DNA of 64,000 bases from Prochlorococcus sp. AG-449-P16 (GTDB lineage: Bacteria; Cyanobacteriota; Cyanobacteriia; PCC-6307; Cyanobiaceae). The DNA lies in contig QCQN01000002.1 of the NCBI GenBank assembly GCA_003212175.1, forward strand, positions 45,930 through 109,929, written 5' to 3'. A model generated the notes under the pieces. The model saw only the letters and a program-made list of their open reading frames with translations, had not been told where the DNA came from and did not search any database. How positions within the stretch are numbered: position 1 is the first letter of the stretch; each line of letters opens with the position of its first letter. The translations under genes were made by a program, and so were the position numbers. Positions 1 to 9,126 of this stretch are shown here, piece by piece.

Positions 1-1173
1 GCAGAACAAATGATTGGCACCCTAGAAAAGAATTGTATAGACAACAACATAAAATTTTTTAACATTGGTAGCGGGAATCAAGGGATTGTTCATGTTGTAG
101 CACCTGAGCTTGGATTAACCCAACCAGGTATGACTATAGCTTGTGGAGATTCTCATACTTCAACTCACGGGGCCTTTGGCTCAATCGCTTTTGGAATTGG
201 CACAAGCCAGGTCAGAGATGTTCTTGCAAGTCAAACTTTAGCGATGAATAGACTCAAAGTGAGACAAATTTGGTGTGAAAATAACTTATCAAACGGGGTT
301 TACGCTAAAGATCTTATACTTCATATAATTAATCAACTTGGAGTAAAAGCAGGAGTAGGTTATGCATATGAATTCGCCGGTCCTGCAATAAGCGCCTTAT
401 CAATGGAAGAAAGAATGACAATATGTAATATGTCAATAGAAGGAGGAGCAAGGTGTGGTTATATAAATCCTGATGAAAAAACCTTCAGTTATATCAAAGA
501 TAGATTATGCTCACCTGATGTTGATAATTGGCAGCAAGCCATTATTTGGTGGAAATCATTACGAAGTAATACCAATTCTATTTATGATGATGTTATAAAA
601 ATAGATGCTTCTCAAGTAGAACCTACTGTTACTTGGGGTATTACTCCAGGACAAAGTGTAGGAGTAAATCAAAAAATTCCAAAATTAAATGAGATAGATC
701 CAAACGATCAGTTTATTGCTGAAGAAGCTTATGAATATATGAAATTTAATCCAGGCCAAGAAATTAAGGGTACTCCAATTGATGTTTGCTTTATAGGCAG
801 TTGCACAAATGGAAGAATAAGTGATCTGCGGGTTGCAGCTCAAGTATTAAAACATCACAAAGTAGCGAGAAACGTAAAAGCATTTGTGGTCCCGGGATCA
901 GAGAAAGTAGCTGAAGAGGCTAAAAAAGAAGGCCTTGACAAGATTTTTAAAGATGCTGGTTTCCAGTGGCGAGAGCCAGGATGTTCTATGTGCTTAGCAA
1001 TGAATTCAGACAAATTAATAGGAAATCAAGTAAGTGCAAGTTCTAGCAATAGAAATTTCAAAGGAAGACAAGGATCTCCCAATGGCAGAACGCTCCTGAT
1101 GAGTCCTGCAATGGTTGCTGCTGCCTCAATAGCTGGGAAAGTGAGCGATGTAAGAGATATTATTAATAAATGA
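1..1173 (+). CDS. leuC: 3-isopropylmalate dehydratase large subunit, 5' end missing
   Basis: LeuC pairs with LeuD to isomerise 2-isopropylmalate to 3-isopropylmalate in leucine synthesis, using a [4Fe-4S] cluster. The frame is open from base 1, so the gene starts upstream; about 390 residues are visible against a usual length near 470, leaving roughly 80 N-terminal residues outside the window. Aconitase-family motifs are clear: [12 protein letters not shown] near visible residue 49, [11 protein letters not shown] near 265 and CSMC near 328, the last two supplying the three cluster cysteines. The stop overlaps the leuD start in an ATGA, so the two are translationally coupled. The first in-frame ATG, at base 10, is internal and is not the true start. 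Confidence 0.97.
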   Translation, partial: AEQMIGTLEKNCIDNNIKFFNIGSGNQGIVHVVAPELGLTQPGMTIACGDSHTSTHGAFGSIAFGIGTSQVRDVLASQTLAMNRLKVRQIWCENNLSNGVYAKDLILHIINQLGVKAGVGYAYEFAGPAISALSMEERMTICNMSIEGGARCGYINPDEKTFSYIKDRLCSPDVDNWQQAIIWWKSLRSNTNSIYDDVIKIDASQVEPTVTWGITPGQSVGVNQKIPKLNEIDPNDQFIAEEAYEYMKFNPGQEIKGTPIDVCFIGSCTNGRISDLRVAAQVLKHHKVARNVKAFVVPGSEKVAEEAKKEGLDKIFKDAGFQWREPGCSMCLAMNSDKLIGNQVSASSSNRNFKGRQGSPNGRTLLMSPAMVAAASIAGKVSDVRDIINK

Positions 1174-1787
1174 ATCAAAAATTCGAACTTCCAAAAGGAA
1201 AAATAACTCAAATATATGGAAAATGTATCTCACTAGTTGGCGATGATATTGATACTGATCGAATAATTCCAGCTCGTTTTTTAAAGTGTGTCAATTTTGA
1301 TTCTTTGGGGAAATCTGTTTTTGAAGATGATCGTAAAGATCTTAAAGGAAAACATCCCTTCGATATAGAAGATAATAAAGGGGCATCAATATTAGTTGTT
1401 AATAATAATTTTGGATGTGGATCAAGCAGGGAGCACGCCCCTCAAGCTTTAATGAGATGGGGAATAAAGGTAATTATAGGAGAAGGATTTGCTGATATTT
1501 TCTATAGTAATTGTATTGCGATTGGCATTCCCTGTTTTACACTCCCTCCCAAAATAATAGAAAATATTCAGGAATATATGAAAAAAAAAGAATTATTTTT
1601 TCATATAGATATTTCTAACTCAACTGCAAAATCAAAAGATTTAAATTTTAGCCTCAACATAAAAGAAACTTCAAAAAAAATGTTTTTGACTGGTGAATGG
1701 GATGCAACTTCGAAACTTCTTGAAAATGAAACTTTAATTGTGGAAAAATTTAATTATTTACCGTATATAAAATTTAACTGTAAGTAA
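1170..1787 (+). CDS. leuD: 3-isopropylmalate dehydratase small subunit
   Basis: LeuD is the swivel-domain partner of LeuC in leucine biosynthesis. The 205-residue length is normal. The family signature [14 protein letters not shown] lies near residues 24-37, and the substrate-binding loop [10 protein letters not shown] lies near 88-97. The ATG shares four bases with the leuC stop, a typical operon overlap. The gene ends only 8 bases before the stop of a convergent gene, and no clear terminator hairpin is visible between them. Confidence 0.97.
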   Translation: MNQKFELPKGKITQIYGKCISLVGDDIDTDRIIPARFLKCVNFDSLGKSVFEDDRKDLKGKHPFDIEDNKGASILVVNNNFGCGSSREHAPQALMRWGIKVIIGEGFADIFYSNCIAIGIPCFTLPPKIIENIQEYMKKKELFFHIDISNSTAKSKDLNFSLNIKETSKKMFLTGEWDATSKLLENETLIVEKFNYLPYIKFNCK

Positions 1788-1795
1788 TAAAGAGC

Positions 1796-3814
1796 TTATT
1801 CAAATCCAAAGAAAGTGAATTCAATTCCACCAGACTGATTATGCGGTTGATAAAAAATACCTAATTCATAGGATCTCTTTCTCCAATCAAATGAAACTTT
1901 GGAGCTAATAAAGTCACCATAATCATCTGAATTGCTATCAATATTGAGGGTAGCACTACTTTGAACAACAAGTGGGCCAAATAAATGTTGATCAAGTTCG
2001 ATATCTAAAGTAAATTGATCAGAAATTTGATCAAATTTAAATACACTATCACCATCATGAATCTTATAGAAAGGTAAAAGACTAATCCTTGTATAGTCAA
2101 AATATTTATTTTTGAAATTACCAAAGATAAATTCTGGGCCCAGACCAAAACCCAAGTATCCCTGACTGTTTCCGCGTTCATAAAGTGAATAAATTGTTTC
2201 TATTTTAGTGTTAAGACTAATTCCCTCTTTTATTGGCTCAGGAATATATTTATAAGAGCTATCAATCGATTTATTTGAATGATTCTCAACTTTTAATGGA
2301 AATTTTTGATCTATTGAATAAAAAAAGTTAGCTTTTAAACTTGAAACAATATTTTTACTATTTAAGGCTTCTGATTTTAAATTTGCCAACCCCAATGAAA
2401 ATCTCTCCGTTTTTAATATTCCATTAACCTCCCAAGAATTCTTTTTGTCTAGTTGGGTACCTAAACCTTTATATATTTCAGCCTCGCCAATTGAACCATT
2501 CCAGACCCTATCTCTGTAGACCCCGTATAAACTTTTATACCATTTCGAATTTAAAAAATTAATTTCTCTACTCAAAGAAGACCTTATCCTTGAAGCACCT
2601 GTAAATTTTTCCAAATCAAAAGAGTTTATTGTCTGATCAATTTCCAAATTCCAATTTTTTATTTTTCCCTTTATTTGGGAATTCAAAGCAAAATAATCTT
2701 CAAGTTTAGTATCTCTTTTAACTCTGTCACCATTTATTGAATCCTCTTTATCAGCAAAACTTTTTGAATAACCTTTTAATGATCTCTGAATTAGAAATTG
2801 TGGCTCTAAATCAAGAACAAAGTTATCTGATAAGTTTATTTGATTTAATCTTCTACCAATAAAAAGTCCATCTTTGTCCAAATTTTCATAACCTAGATTC
2901 CAACTACTCCTAGAATTAAAATTTTCACCAGTTTTAGATAAAGTTCTATTTCCGAACCAGAATGGAATTGGAAGTTTTTCATCTAGGATTAAATAATTTA
3001 ACGAAGATTTGAATTCTAATTCTTGATCTCTTGAAGTAACCTCTAGCGAATTAATTTCTATCTTGACTTGATTCAGCTCAAGTAAATCGTTAGTAAATAT
3101 AGCTTTTTGGCTTCTCCATATATCACCGTCAATTTCTATTTTATCTGTTATGAATATCCAATTTTCTACTTTATAAGGGGTGTGTGTTACTTTATCCTTT
3201 TTGAATGAACTTAAAATATCGATATTTTTGATACCTTTACTATCAAAATTTGAATATATGTCATTTATCAGATTGGAAGTTTTTATTGAGCCTTTGACGT
3301 TCAGTAACGAACCTTTGCTTTTGTTAAAATCATATTCAAAACTTTTCATTTTTAATAGTTGTTCCCCGAAAAATAATGAAATATTGCCATCAGCATTAAT
3401 TATTTCGTTTGTCTTGTCGTAAATTATATTATCTGCTTTCAATATAAAACCTTGATAACTAACTAGGACATTTCCCTCAGCGTACAGGACATTATTTTCT
3501 TCGGATTGTATATCAGATTTAATTTCTAATTCATTTCGATTATTACTGAAACTAGAAACAACCAGTGGGATATCTTTCAAAGAAAATGGTGAATTAATAT
3601 TTAAAGTATCTGTATTTAAGTTTTCTTTAAATTCTTGAAAGATTAACTTTTTAAATTTATTTATATCACTAGAAATATGAGTCCAAACTAAGTTTTGATT
3701 TTTGTCACTTTTAGAATCATCATAAGATTGAAAATCAACGGCTTTAGCTGAATTAGTTAAATTGGTTAATGCAACAAAAAAAAATACAAATTTTTTCAGA
3801 TTGTCTATTTTCAA
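1796..3814 (-). CDS. LptD-like outer-membrane protein (OstA-like region plus barrel, DUF3769 type)
   Basis: The 672-residue product starts with a signal peptide (hydrophobic stretch after MKIDNLKK, probable cleavage after the AKA near residue 26). Residues about 95-180 look like an LptA/OstA repeat region, with short beta strands such as YAEGNVLVSYQG and INADGNISLFFG. The rest is rich in alternating aromatic strands typical of an outer-membrane beta barrel, and the chain ends in an aromatic-rich strand (FTFFGFE). Cyanobacterial proteins of this layout are regarded as LptD counterparts that insert lipopolysaccharide into the outer membrane; that role here is inferred from family knowledge. psbI lies 17 bases upstream on the same strand, so the two may share a transcript. 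Confidence 0.8.
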   Translation of the reverse strand: MKIDNLKKFVFFFVALTNLTNSAKAVDFQSYDDSKSDKNQNLVWTHISSDINKFKKLIFQEFKENLNTDTLNINSPFSLKDIPLVVSSFSNNRNELEIKSDIQSEENNVLYAEGNVLVSYQGFILKADNIIYDKTNEIINADGNISLFFGEQLLKMKSFEYDFNKSKGSLLNVKGSIKTSNLINDIYSNFDSKGIKNIDILSSFKKDKVTHTPYKVENWIFITDKIEIDGDIWRSQKAIFTNDLLELNQVKIEINSLEVTSRDQELEFKSSLNYLILDEKLPIPFWFGNRTLSKTGENFNSRSSWNLGYENLDKDGLFIGRRLNQINLSDNFVLDLEPQFLIQRSLKGYSKSFADKEDSINGDRVKRDTKLEDYFALNSQIKGKIKNWNLEIDQTINSFDLEKFTGASRIRSSLSREINFLNSKWYKSLYGVYRDRVWNGSIGEAEIYKGLGTQLDKKNSWEVNGILKTERFSLGLANLKSEALNSKNIVSSLKANFFYSIDQKFPLKVENHSNKSIDSSYKYIPEPIKEGISLNTKIETIYSLYERGNSQGYLGFGLGPEFIFGNFKNKYFDYTRISLLPFYKIHDGDSVFKFDQISDQFTLDIELDQHLFGPLVVQSSATLNIDSNSDDYGDFISSKVSFDWRKRSYELGIFYQPHNQSGGIEFTFFGFE

Positions 3815-3831
3815 AATTAAGTAAAGTTAAA

Positions 3832-3960
3832 TTAATCTTGAGGGCTTTCTAAATCTTTTCTGTTTGGAGTTCTTGTTGGATCACTTGCCAAGAATCCAAA
3901 AAGAAAAATTCCTATAAAGAAAAAAACAATAGTGTAAACGGAAATTTTGAGAGCTAGCAT
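3832..3960 (-). CDS. psbI: Photosystem II reaction centre protein I
   Basis: PsbI is a small single-helix subunit of the photosystem II core that stabilises the D1/CP43 side. The translated frame is 42 residues: [12 protein letters not shown] opens the membrane helix, and the tail [16 protein letters not shown] matches the conserved PsbI end (FLxxDPTRxPxRKDLE). The start is the ATG at 3958-3960. psbI sits just upstream of the LptD-like gene on the same strand and close to psbN and psbH, a photosystem II gene cluster. Confidence 0.95.
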   Translation of the reverse strand: MLALKISVYTIVFFFIGIFLFGFLASDPTRTPNRKDLESPQD

Positions 3961-4083
3961 GAACGTAACTTGTGCTGACAGATTTATATCTTAAATAATT
4001 TAAAGGTAATTCATGAGAAAAGGTTTACTTTTTGTATTTTTGGTAAATTTTGAAATACTTTAAACTATTTAATTGAATTAATA

Positions 4084-4236
4084 TTAATCATCATGATCAT
4101 CCCAAGGATCAGTTAGTTTTGTAGCCTTGGGCCCAAATGCGGTCCACAAACCAAAACCGGTTAAAGCGAGAAGGATAGCCAAAATAGATACTGCTATTGA
4201 AGTTGCAGGATCTGGAGCTGATGATAAAGTTTGCAT
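4084..4236 (-). CDS. psbN: PsbN, photosystem II assembly protein
   Basis: PsbN is a small thylakoid membrane protein now seen as an assembly and repair factor for photosystem II rather than a core subunit. The translation is 50 residues with one helix near residues 15-35 (SIAVSILAILLALTGFGLW), followed by the conserved tail AFGPKATKLTDPWDDHDD. psbN runs divergently from psbH with 79 bases between the starts. The same opposite-strand arrangement next to psbH is kept in many cyanobacteria and in plastids, which supports the call. Confidence 0.96.
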   Translation of the reverse strand: MQTLSSAPDPATSIAVSILAILLALTGFGLWTAFGPKATKLTDPWDDHDD

Positions 4237-4315
4237 CAATTTTGATAAGTTTGTAAACAATTTATGTATAAGTTCTTATACAATAACGAAATAATATCAG
4301 ATTTAGAGTTTTATC

Positions 4316-4516
4316 ATGGGTCAAAAAACAGCATTAGGAAGCCTTTTGAAAGCAATTGGCAATTCAGGGCAAGGGAAAGTAGTTCCAGGATGGGGCGCAG
4401 TGCCTATAATGACGGTCATTGGATTACTTCTACTTGTCTTTCTAGTAATTCTTCTTCAAATTTATAATCAGTCATTACTTCTACAAGGCTTTACAGTTGA
4501 TTGGAACGGAAACTAG
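4316..4516 (+). CDS. psbH: Photosystem II phosphoprotein-family subunit H
   Basis: PsbH is a single-helix subunit of the photosystem II core near CP47. The 66-residue product has a short N-terminal arm ([20 protein letters not shown]), the conserved [11 protein letters not shown] box near residues 22-32, a membrane helix near 33-50 and a lumenal tail ending FTVDWNGN. As in other cyanobacteria, it lacks the phosphorylated threonine arm of plant PsbH. The ATG at 4316 gives the normal family length. It is divergent from psbN; the next gene downstream, pth, follows after 170 bases. Confidence 0.96.
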   Translation: MGQKTALGSLLKAIGNSGQGKVVPGWGAVPIMTVIGLLLLVFLVILLQIYNQSLLLQGFTVDWNGN

Positions 4517-4686
4517 AAATTGAAATTTTTAGTTTTTAATTTTGAAAGTATTTTTTTCTTAAAGACCACCCAAAATTTTTTAAATTAAATAGTATTTTCA
4601 ATTTTTTGATTATAATCACCACTTTTAGTAATCTCGTATTTATAGTATCCATAATTGATTAAGTTAATATCAATGTTAAATGTGCT

Positions 4687-5301
4687 ATGAATGAGAACGA
4701 AAAATATATAATCGGCTTAGGAAACCCCGGGAAAGAATACGCTTTCAGCAGACATAATATTGGTTTTCTATTTCTTGAGGAATTTTCAAAGAAGTATGAT
4801 TCTAAATTTATTTTAAAAAATAAGCTTAAAAGTTTGTACACAGAATTCAAAGTTAATGATTTTACTTATAAATTATTTAAACCAAACACTTTCATGAATA
4901 ACAGTGGAGAGGCTGTAAAAGCAATATATGATTGGTACAAAATAAATTTAGATCAACTGTTGGTAGTAGTTGATGATATTGATATTCCGATTGGCAAAAT
5001 AAGATTCAGGAAAAAGGGAAGTTCTGGCGGACATAATGGTCTTAAAAATATAATTAACCAACTTCAGACTGAAAACTTTAATAGGATTAGGATAGGTATT
5101 GGTTCTGCTCCAACTAATGGAAACAACAAAAATTTGAATACTGTTTCTCATGTTTTAGGAAAGATATCACCTAATGAAAATCTTATTTTAGAAAGTGTCT
5201 ATACAAAATTAATTGAGTCTTTTGAACAATTAAACACTAGTAATGAAGAACTAATAATGAATGAACTAAATTCTTTTCATTTAAGGAAAACTGATAAATG
5301 A
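4687..5301 (+). CDS. pth: Peptidyl-tRNA hydrolase
   Basis: Pth frees tRNA from peptidyl-tRNA that drops off the ribosome. The 204-residue length is typical. Visible signatures are GLGNPGKEYAFSRHNIGF near residues 10-27 with the catalytic His in RHN, the KPNTFMNNSGEAV box near 64-76, and DDIDIPIGKIRFRKKGSSGGHNG near 97-119. The stop overlaps the start of the next small gene in ATGA, so the two are coupled. The 170 bases upstream hold a 12-base palindrome TGATTATAATCA at 4607-4618 that overlaps a possible -10 element. Confidence 0.96.
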   Translation: MNENEKYIIGLGNPGKEYAFSRHNIGFLFLEEFSKKYDSKFILKNKLKSLYTEFKVNDFTYKLFKPNTFMNNSGEAVKAIYDWYKINLDQLLVVVDDIDIPIGKIRFRKKGSSGGHNGLKNIINQLQTENFNRIRIGIGSAPTNGNNKNLNTVSHVLGKISPNENLILESVYTKLIESFEQLNTSNEELIMNELNSFHLRKTDK

Positions 5302-5555
5302 AAGCAAAGCCTGAAACAATAGCTCATGTAAGTATAAACGAGTATTCTTTTGTAAACAAAAAGGTGAGAGGTGTTGTCGAAGCCAGTCAGTTTAAATGGA
5401 GTTTTACTTGGGCATTTGATAAAGGCATATTATATGTAAATCCGCCATTAGGAAGAGCATTAATTGAAGATTCATTACTGAGGTTTCTTTTAAAAAAAGA
5501 TTATGAGTTAGAGGCGGGAAATGAATATAAATTTACTATCTCAGCCAAGTTTTAG
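5298..5555 (+). CDS. Small conserved cyanobacterial protein (DUF3146-like)
   Basis: The 85-residue product is soluble, with no signal peptide or membrane segment. It reads as a small alpha/beta protein with a conserved-looking core (VEASQFKWSFTWAF, then YVNPPLGRALIEDSLLRFLL). I recall this as the cyanobacterial family DUF3146, of unknown function, but could not check. It is translationally coupled to pth by a four-base overlap. Its 3' end overlaps the convergent RuvC-like gene by 20 bases, so both stop regions are constrained. Confidence 0.7.
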   Translation: MKAKPETIAHVSINEYSFVNKKVRGVVEASQFKWSFTWAFDKGILYVNPPLGRALIEDSLLRFLLKKDYELEAGNEYKFTISAKF

Positions 5556-5973
5556 TATCAATTTTATTACTAACATCAAATTTTAATTTAAAAAAATCCT
5601 CCATAATAATTAATGCTGCTAATGCATCTAAATTTTTGTTCAAGATAAATATTTCTCTTGGCAAAATACATTTTAAACCTTTTAAAGGGAAAATCTCGAA
5701 GTATCTCTCTTTAGCTCTAAAAGTCGAATTTTTCTCCTCGGCAATAATCAAATTTGGTATACATTCACATAAATTTTCTATGAAAAATTTACTACTCGTT
5801 CCATTACCAATCAAAACCTGAATATTCTTATCATTTTTATTTATTTTTCTGACTAATTTTAAAATAAGCTCACTTCTCACTACTAAGGCTTTATTTACCT
5901 TTTTTTCTTTTAAATCAGCTTCGATTAACCCACACTTTGATAAACCAGGATCAATAGCTAGAACTTTAGACAT
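5536..5973 (-). CDS. RuvC/YqgF-like RNase H-fold nuclease
   Basis: The 145-residue product opens with VLAIDPGLSKCG, the first beta strand and catalytic Asp of the RNase H fold used by RuvC resolvases and YqgF-type nucleases. IIAEEKNSTFRAKERYFE near residues 77-94 holds an acidic and basic patch like the YqgF core. The C-terminal LDALAALIIMEDFF near 115-128 matches the closing DA(x)AA helix with an active-site Asp. The likely role is a Holliday-junction or pre-16S rRNA nuclease; which one is not decided by sequence alone. It is separated by one base from the upstream DUF3084 gene, so they form an operon. Confidence 0.72.
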   Translation of the reverse strand: MSKVLAIDPGLSKCGLIEADLKEKKVNKALVVRSELILKLVRKINKNDKNIQVLIGNGTSSKFFIENLCECIPNLIIAEEKNSTFRAKERYFEIFPLKGLKCILPREIFILNKNLDALAALIIMEDFFKLKFDVSNKIDTKTWLR

Positions 5974-5974
5974 C

Positions 5975-6946
5975 TTAAGAATTTGTATAATTTATATTTA
6001 TTTCAACAATCACAGGCTGAGTAGTTTTACTATTCCTCAAAGAAACTGCCTCAAGTTCTAAGTTAGTTTTTTTATTTTTATTAATTACATCTTTTAATTC
6101 TTTTACTGAATCACTTCGTAGTTTGATTTCATTAGTAAGAGATCCCCTTCTTTTGATTTCGGCTAAACTCGAAGATAATAAAAGGTTAATTTTATCTGTA
6201 AAACCTTTGCTATTAAAATCCTTCTGATTATAGATAATTTTTGTAATTGTTTCCCCTTTTCTTACTATAGTCTTGTTCTTAGTTATCTCCGGGAAAGCAT
6301 AAACAAAATTTTCCCCGCTTAGGACATTCCTTACAGATTTAATATTGATTACCCATTCCCCACCTTTTAAGATGGTCTTTTGCAATTCATCAACGTGATT
6401 TTTTCTTAGTAAAAGTAAATTTTTTATCTGCTTATTATTTGGTTTAACTACATTGTGGGTATACCTATTAGCGCTAACAATAATTTTTTGGATTTGAGCA
6501 TTAATATCCTCTTTATTTGTAGAGCTAATCTCAGAAATTATTAAAGACTGTCCACTTCTAATTACGAACTTTCCACTTCTAAGTGCAATTACATTCTTCT
6601 CTAGCTGTTTTAATTCTGTCTCTTTAGCCGTTATTTTATTTTCCAGTTCTTGTCTTTCTTCTTTTAAAGGTATCAATATTTGCCTACTTTCTTGAAGTTT
6701 CTTCTGTAAATCACCCAACCTAAAAAGACCTACCCTCAACTGTCTATTAACCAATATCATCAAGGATAAAGATGAGGCACTAATAATACTACCTGTCAAA
6801 ATTGTTATTAAAACTGCTGTTTTTCTTGGTCTTAACTTTAAGACACTAAATCTTGCTTTGCCAATTTTGGAACCTAATAAATCTCCTAATGTTGAAATTA
6901 ATCCTCCAAGCAGTAATAAAAAGATAATAAGTAGCCAACCAGACAC
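5975..6946 (-). CDS. DUF3084-type membrane-anchored coiled-coil protein
   Basis: The 323-residue protein has two N-terminal membrane segments (about residues 3-25 and 43-65, split by the basic KLRPRKTAV), then a coiled coil near 78-125 rich in Glu, Lys and Leu, and a long soluble domain. This layout matches cyanobacterial DUF3084 proteins, whose function is not established. The gene is on the short side for the family. It lies between ntcA and the RuvC-like gene on one strand, with only 54 bases after ntcA, so co-transcription is likely. Confidence 0.75.
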   Translation of the reverse strand: MSGWLLIIFLLLLGGLISTLGDLLGSKIGKARFSVLKLRPRKTAVLITILTGSIISASSLSLMILVNRQLRVGLFRLGDLQKKLQESRQILIPLKEERQELENKITAKETELKQLEKNVIALRSGKFVIRSGQSLIISEISSTNKEDINAQIQKIIVSANRYTHNVVKPNNKQIKNLLLLRKNHVDELQKTILKGGEWVINIKSVRNVLSGENFVYAFPEITKNKTIVRKGETITKIIYNQKDFNSKGFTDKINLLLSSSLAEIKRRGSLTNEIKLRSDSVKELKDVINKNKKTNLELEAVSLRNSKTTQPVIVEININYTNS

Positions 6947-7000
6947 GATTAGTATTTTTACAATTTCTTACTACATGATAAGTAATTAATTGTTCAAGTA

Positions 7001-7735
7001 TCAATTAAATCTTTTAGCAAGCGCAATTGGATCAAAAACTGTAATTTTTTTTCTTTCAATAGTTAGCAATCCAGAATCCTTTAAATCTCCCAATAATCTG
7101 GTAATTGTAACTCTAGTAGAACCTATAGCTTCAGCGATAGCTTGATGCGAGAGTCTCAAATCAATGGTTATACCCTTTTCACTAGCCACTCCAAAATCTC
7201 TACATAATACCATCAAAAAACTTACGAGGCGTGAAGACATATCTCTATGCGTAAGAGTTTCAATCATTGTTTCTGTTTGAAGAATGCGGCTTGAAAGACC
7301 TTGCAAAAGTAAAAGACCAACTGATGCGTCTCCCTCAATAGCTCTCAAGACAGAATTCGCTGGTGCAGTAATCATTTCAACTCTTGTAAAAGCTATAGCA
7401 TGATAAAAACGATCTGACCTGTGACCGGTAAGAAGGGATAATACTCCAAAAAGGCTATTCTCCCTTAAAAGGGCAACAGTAATTTCTTCACCCGATTCGT
7501 AAACTCTTGATAACCTTACGGCTCCTCTTCTTATTAGATAAACTCTTTCGGCAGGATCACCTGGGAAAAAGATTGTTTTTGATCTCTCAACCATCTCTGT
7601 GCTTGCTCCTTCAAGACCTTTAATTACTTCCATTAAAGTCTTATTAATTGGGAAACGTTCGCCAATGCTATTTATCTTATTTTTTCCTGCCTGTTTTGAA
7701 TTTAAGCGGTTGAACCCTTTTGAAGACGGTAACAT
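7001..7735 (-). CDS. ntcA: NtcA, global nitrogen regulator (CRP/FNR family)
   Basis: NtcA activates nitrogen-assimilation genes when 2-oxoglutarate is high. The 244-residue protein has an effector-binding beta barrel near residues 50-165 ([45 protein letters not shown]), a dimer helix with [19 protein letters not shown], and a helix-turn-helix near 194-217 ([20 protein letters not shown]). These blocks match NtcA far better than other CRP-family members. The N-terminal 25 residues are variable. Upstream, on the same strand, is a site resembling an NtcA-activated promoter, consistent with the autoregulation known in cyanobacteria. The DUF3084 gene follows. Confidence 0.97.
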   Translation of the reverse strand: MLPSSKGFNRLNSKQAGKNKINSIGERFPINKTLMEVIKGLEGASTEMVERSKTIFFPGDPAERVYLIRRGAVRLSRVYESGEEITVALLRENSLFGVLSLLTGHRSDRFYHAIAFTRVEMITAPANSVLRAIEGDASVGLLLLQGLSSRILQTETMIETLTHRDMSSRLVSFLMVLCRDFGVASEKGITIDLRLSHQAIAEAIGSTRVTITRLLGDLKDSGLLTIERKKITVFDPIALAKRFN

Positions 7736-7756
7736 AAATATCTACACTATTAAAAA

Positions 7757-7798
7757 AATTTAAGGAGACGGCTAGAAAAATCTTGTATCAATAATAAC
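7757..7798 (-). promoter_or_regulatory. Candidate NtcA-activated promoter of ntcA
   Basis: Read on the minus strand, GTT-N8-TAC (7798 to 7785) is followed after exactly 22 bases by TAAATT (7762 to 7757). The canonical NtcA class II promoter is GTA-N8-TAC, about 22 bases, then TAN3T. There is one mismatch in the first half-site; the spacing and the -10 pattern fit. The predicted start would leave a leader of about 15 bases before the ntcA ATG. Inference only; such sites occur by chance in AT-rich DNA. Confidence 0.4.
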
Positions 7799-7938
7799 AA
7801 TTTTAAAATGTCATATTTTTTTTAAAGCTTACTACTGAAAATATTTTTGTAAATAATAGCTTTTTTAAGTAAAATTACACTATATGCAGCGTACTTAAAT
7901 TGTAATTATACTGAATCTAGAATAAGTCAACTAAAGTA

Positions 7939-8526
7939 GTGGTAGTAAGTTCGTCCAATAGTTATTCAACAAATAAAAATCAAGCTTTAAATTTTGCAAA
8001 AAATAATGAAAACGAATTCAAATTAAAAAGGCTTAGACAAAATGGTCAAATACAGATTTACCAATCTTCCTATAGAGGAAGTTACTCTAACATTATTAGA
8101 GATTCTCTCAGAAATGCGGCTTTAGGAAGGAAAGTTCTTTTAGTGCAATTAATGAAAGGAGGAGTAAGACAAGGTATAAACAATGCTCAAAAACTTTGTA
8201 ATAATCTCAAATGGATAAGATCAGCCAATTCATATGATCAATATGATCCTGAAGATATATTAAATGACAAAAATTTATCAAATTTGATAAATAACTCTGT
8301 TAGAGAATTATGGGATTATTGCAAGAAAGAATTGCTTACTGGAGAATATGACCAAGTCATCCTTGATGAAATTTTTTTGGCAATTGAGATGAACATTATT
8401 AAGACTGATGATTTGATTTCAACACTTGAGAACCGATTTATTTCTGGAGATGTAATCCTAACTGGTACATCCATTCCTAAAAATTTCTTATTAATGGCTG
8501 ATCAAATCACAGAACTCCGTTCATAA
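7939..8526 (+). CDS. CobO/BtuR-like P-loop-fold protein with degenerate Walker A
   Basis: The 195-residue product aligns by eye with cob(I)alamin adenosyltransferase CobO: IQIYQ at the first strand, ALGRKVLLVQLMKGG for the second, VILDEIFLAIEMNII for the Walker B region and DVILTGTSIPKNFLLMADQITELR at the end. Where CobO has GDGKGKTT, this protein has SSYRGSYS, so the P-loop lysine and Thr are gone. It may therefore not bind ATP normally. Start is GTG at 7939, and the first 35 residues are a low-complexity Asn/Ser-rich arm. It is followed within 5 bases by dcd and then thyX, so it looks like the first gene of a nucleotide-metabolism operon. Confidence 0.7.
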   Translation: MVVSSSNSYSTNKNQALNFAKNNENEFKLKRLRQNGQIQIYQSSYRGSYSNIIRDSLRNAALGRKVLLVQLMKGGVRQGINNAQKLCNNLKWIRSANSYDQYDPEDILNDKNLSNLINNSVRELWDYCKKELLTGEYDQVILDEIFLAIEMNIIKTDDLISTLENRFISGDVILTGTSIPKNFLLMADQITELRS

Positions 8527-8531
8527 AAATT

Positions 8532-9125
8532 ATGCTGAAAAATGATCTTTGGATAAATCAGGAAGCATCAAAAGGAATGATAAATCCTTTTCAATCCGAT
8601 TTAATAAGACATCTAGACCCTGCTGACAAGAAAAACGCAGTATTAAGTTATGGATGCTCCTCTTATGGTTATGATTTACGGCTTTCCTCTAAAGAATTTT
8701 TAATATTTAAACATATACCGGGAACTGTTATGAATCCCAAAAAATTTAATCCTAATAATTTGGAAAAAACCGCACTCCATAAAGATGAAGATGGAGAATT
8801 TTTCATTTTGCCTGCTCACTCTTATGGATTAGGAGTAGCTCTCGAAAAAATGAAAGTTCCAGAAAATATAACTGTAATTTGTATTGGAAAAAGTACTTAT
8901 GCACGCTTGGGAATAATAGTTAATACAACACCTGCAGAGGCAGGATGGGAAGGTCATCTTACATTAGAATTCAGCAATAGTTCAGGTGCTGATTGCAGAA
9001 TTTATGCAAATGAAGGAATATGTCAATTACTATTTTTTGAGGGAGATCCTTGTTCTACAACTTATGAAGATAGGAAAGGAAAATATCAAAATCAACCAGA
9101 AAAAGTGACTCTAGCAAAAATTTAA
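8532..9125 (+). CDS. dcd: dCTP deaminase
   Basis: Dcd converts dCTP to dUTP, feeding dUMP for thymidylate synthesis. The 197-residue protein carries the dCTP deaminase/dUTPase-fold signatures: SYGCSSYGYDLRLS near residues 38-51, GKSTYARLGIIVNTTPAEAGWEG near 117-139 including the catalytic Glu of AEAGWEG, and a C-terminal region with YQNQPEKVTLAKI. It lies 5 bases after the CobO-like gene and one base before thyX. This pairing of dUTP supply with thymidylate synthase in one operon is metabolically sensible. Confidence 0.95.
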   Translation: MLKNDLWINQEASKGMINPFQSDLIRHLDPADKKNAVLSYGCSSYGYDLRLSSKEFLIFKHIPGTVMNPKKFNPNNLEKTALHKDEDGEFFILPAHSYGLGVALEKMKVPENITVICIGKSTYARLGIIVNTTPAEAGWEGHLTLEFSNSSGADCRIYANEGICQLLFFEGDPCSTTYEDRKGKYQNQPEKVTLAKI

Positions 9126-9126
9126 G

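Noticed and set aside
4264..4467. Open frame overlapping psbH on the same strand
   Set aside because: psbH in the other frame matches its family exactly; this frame gives a Ser-rich sequence with no family match.
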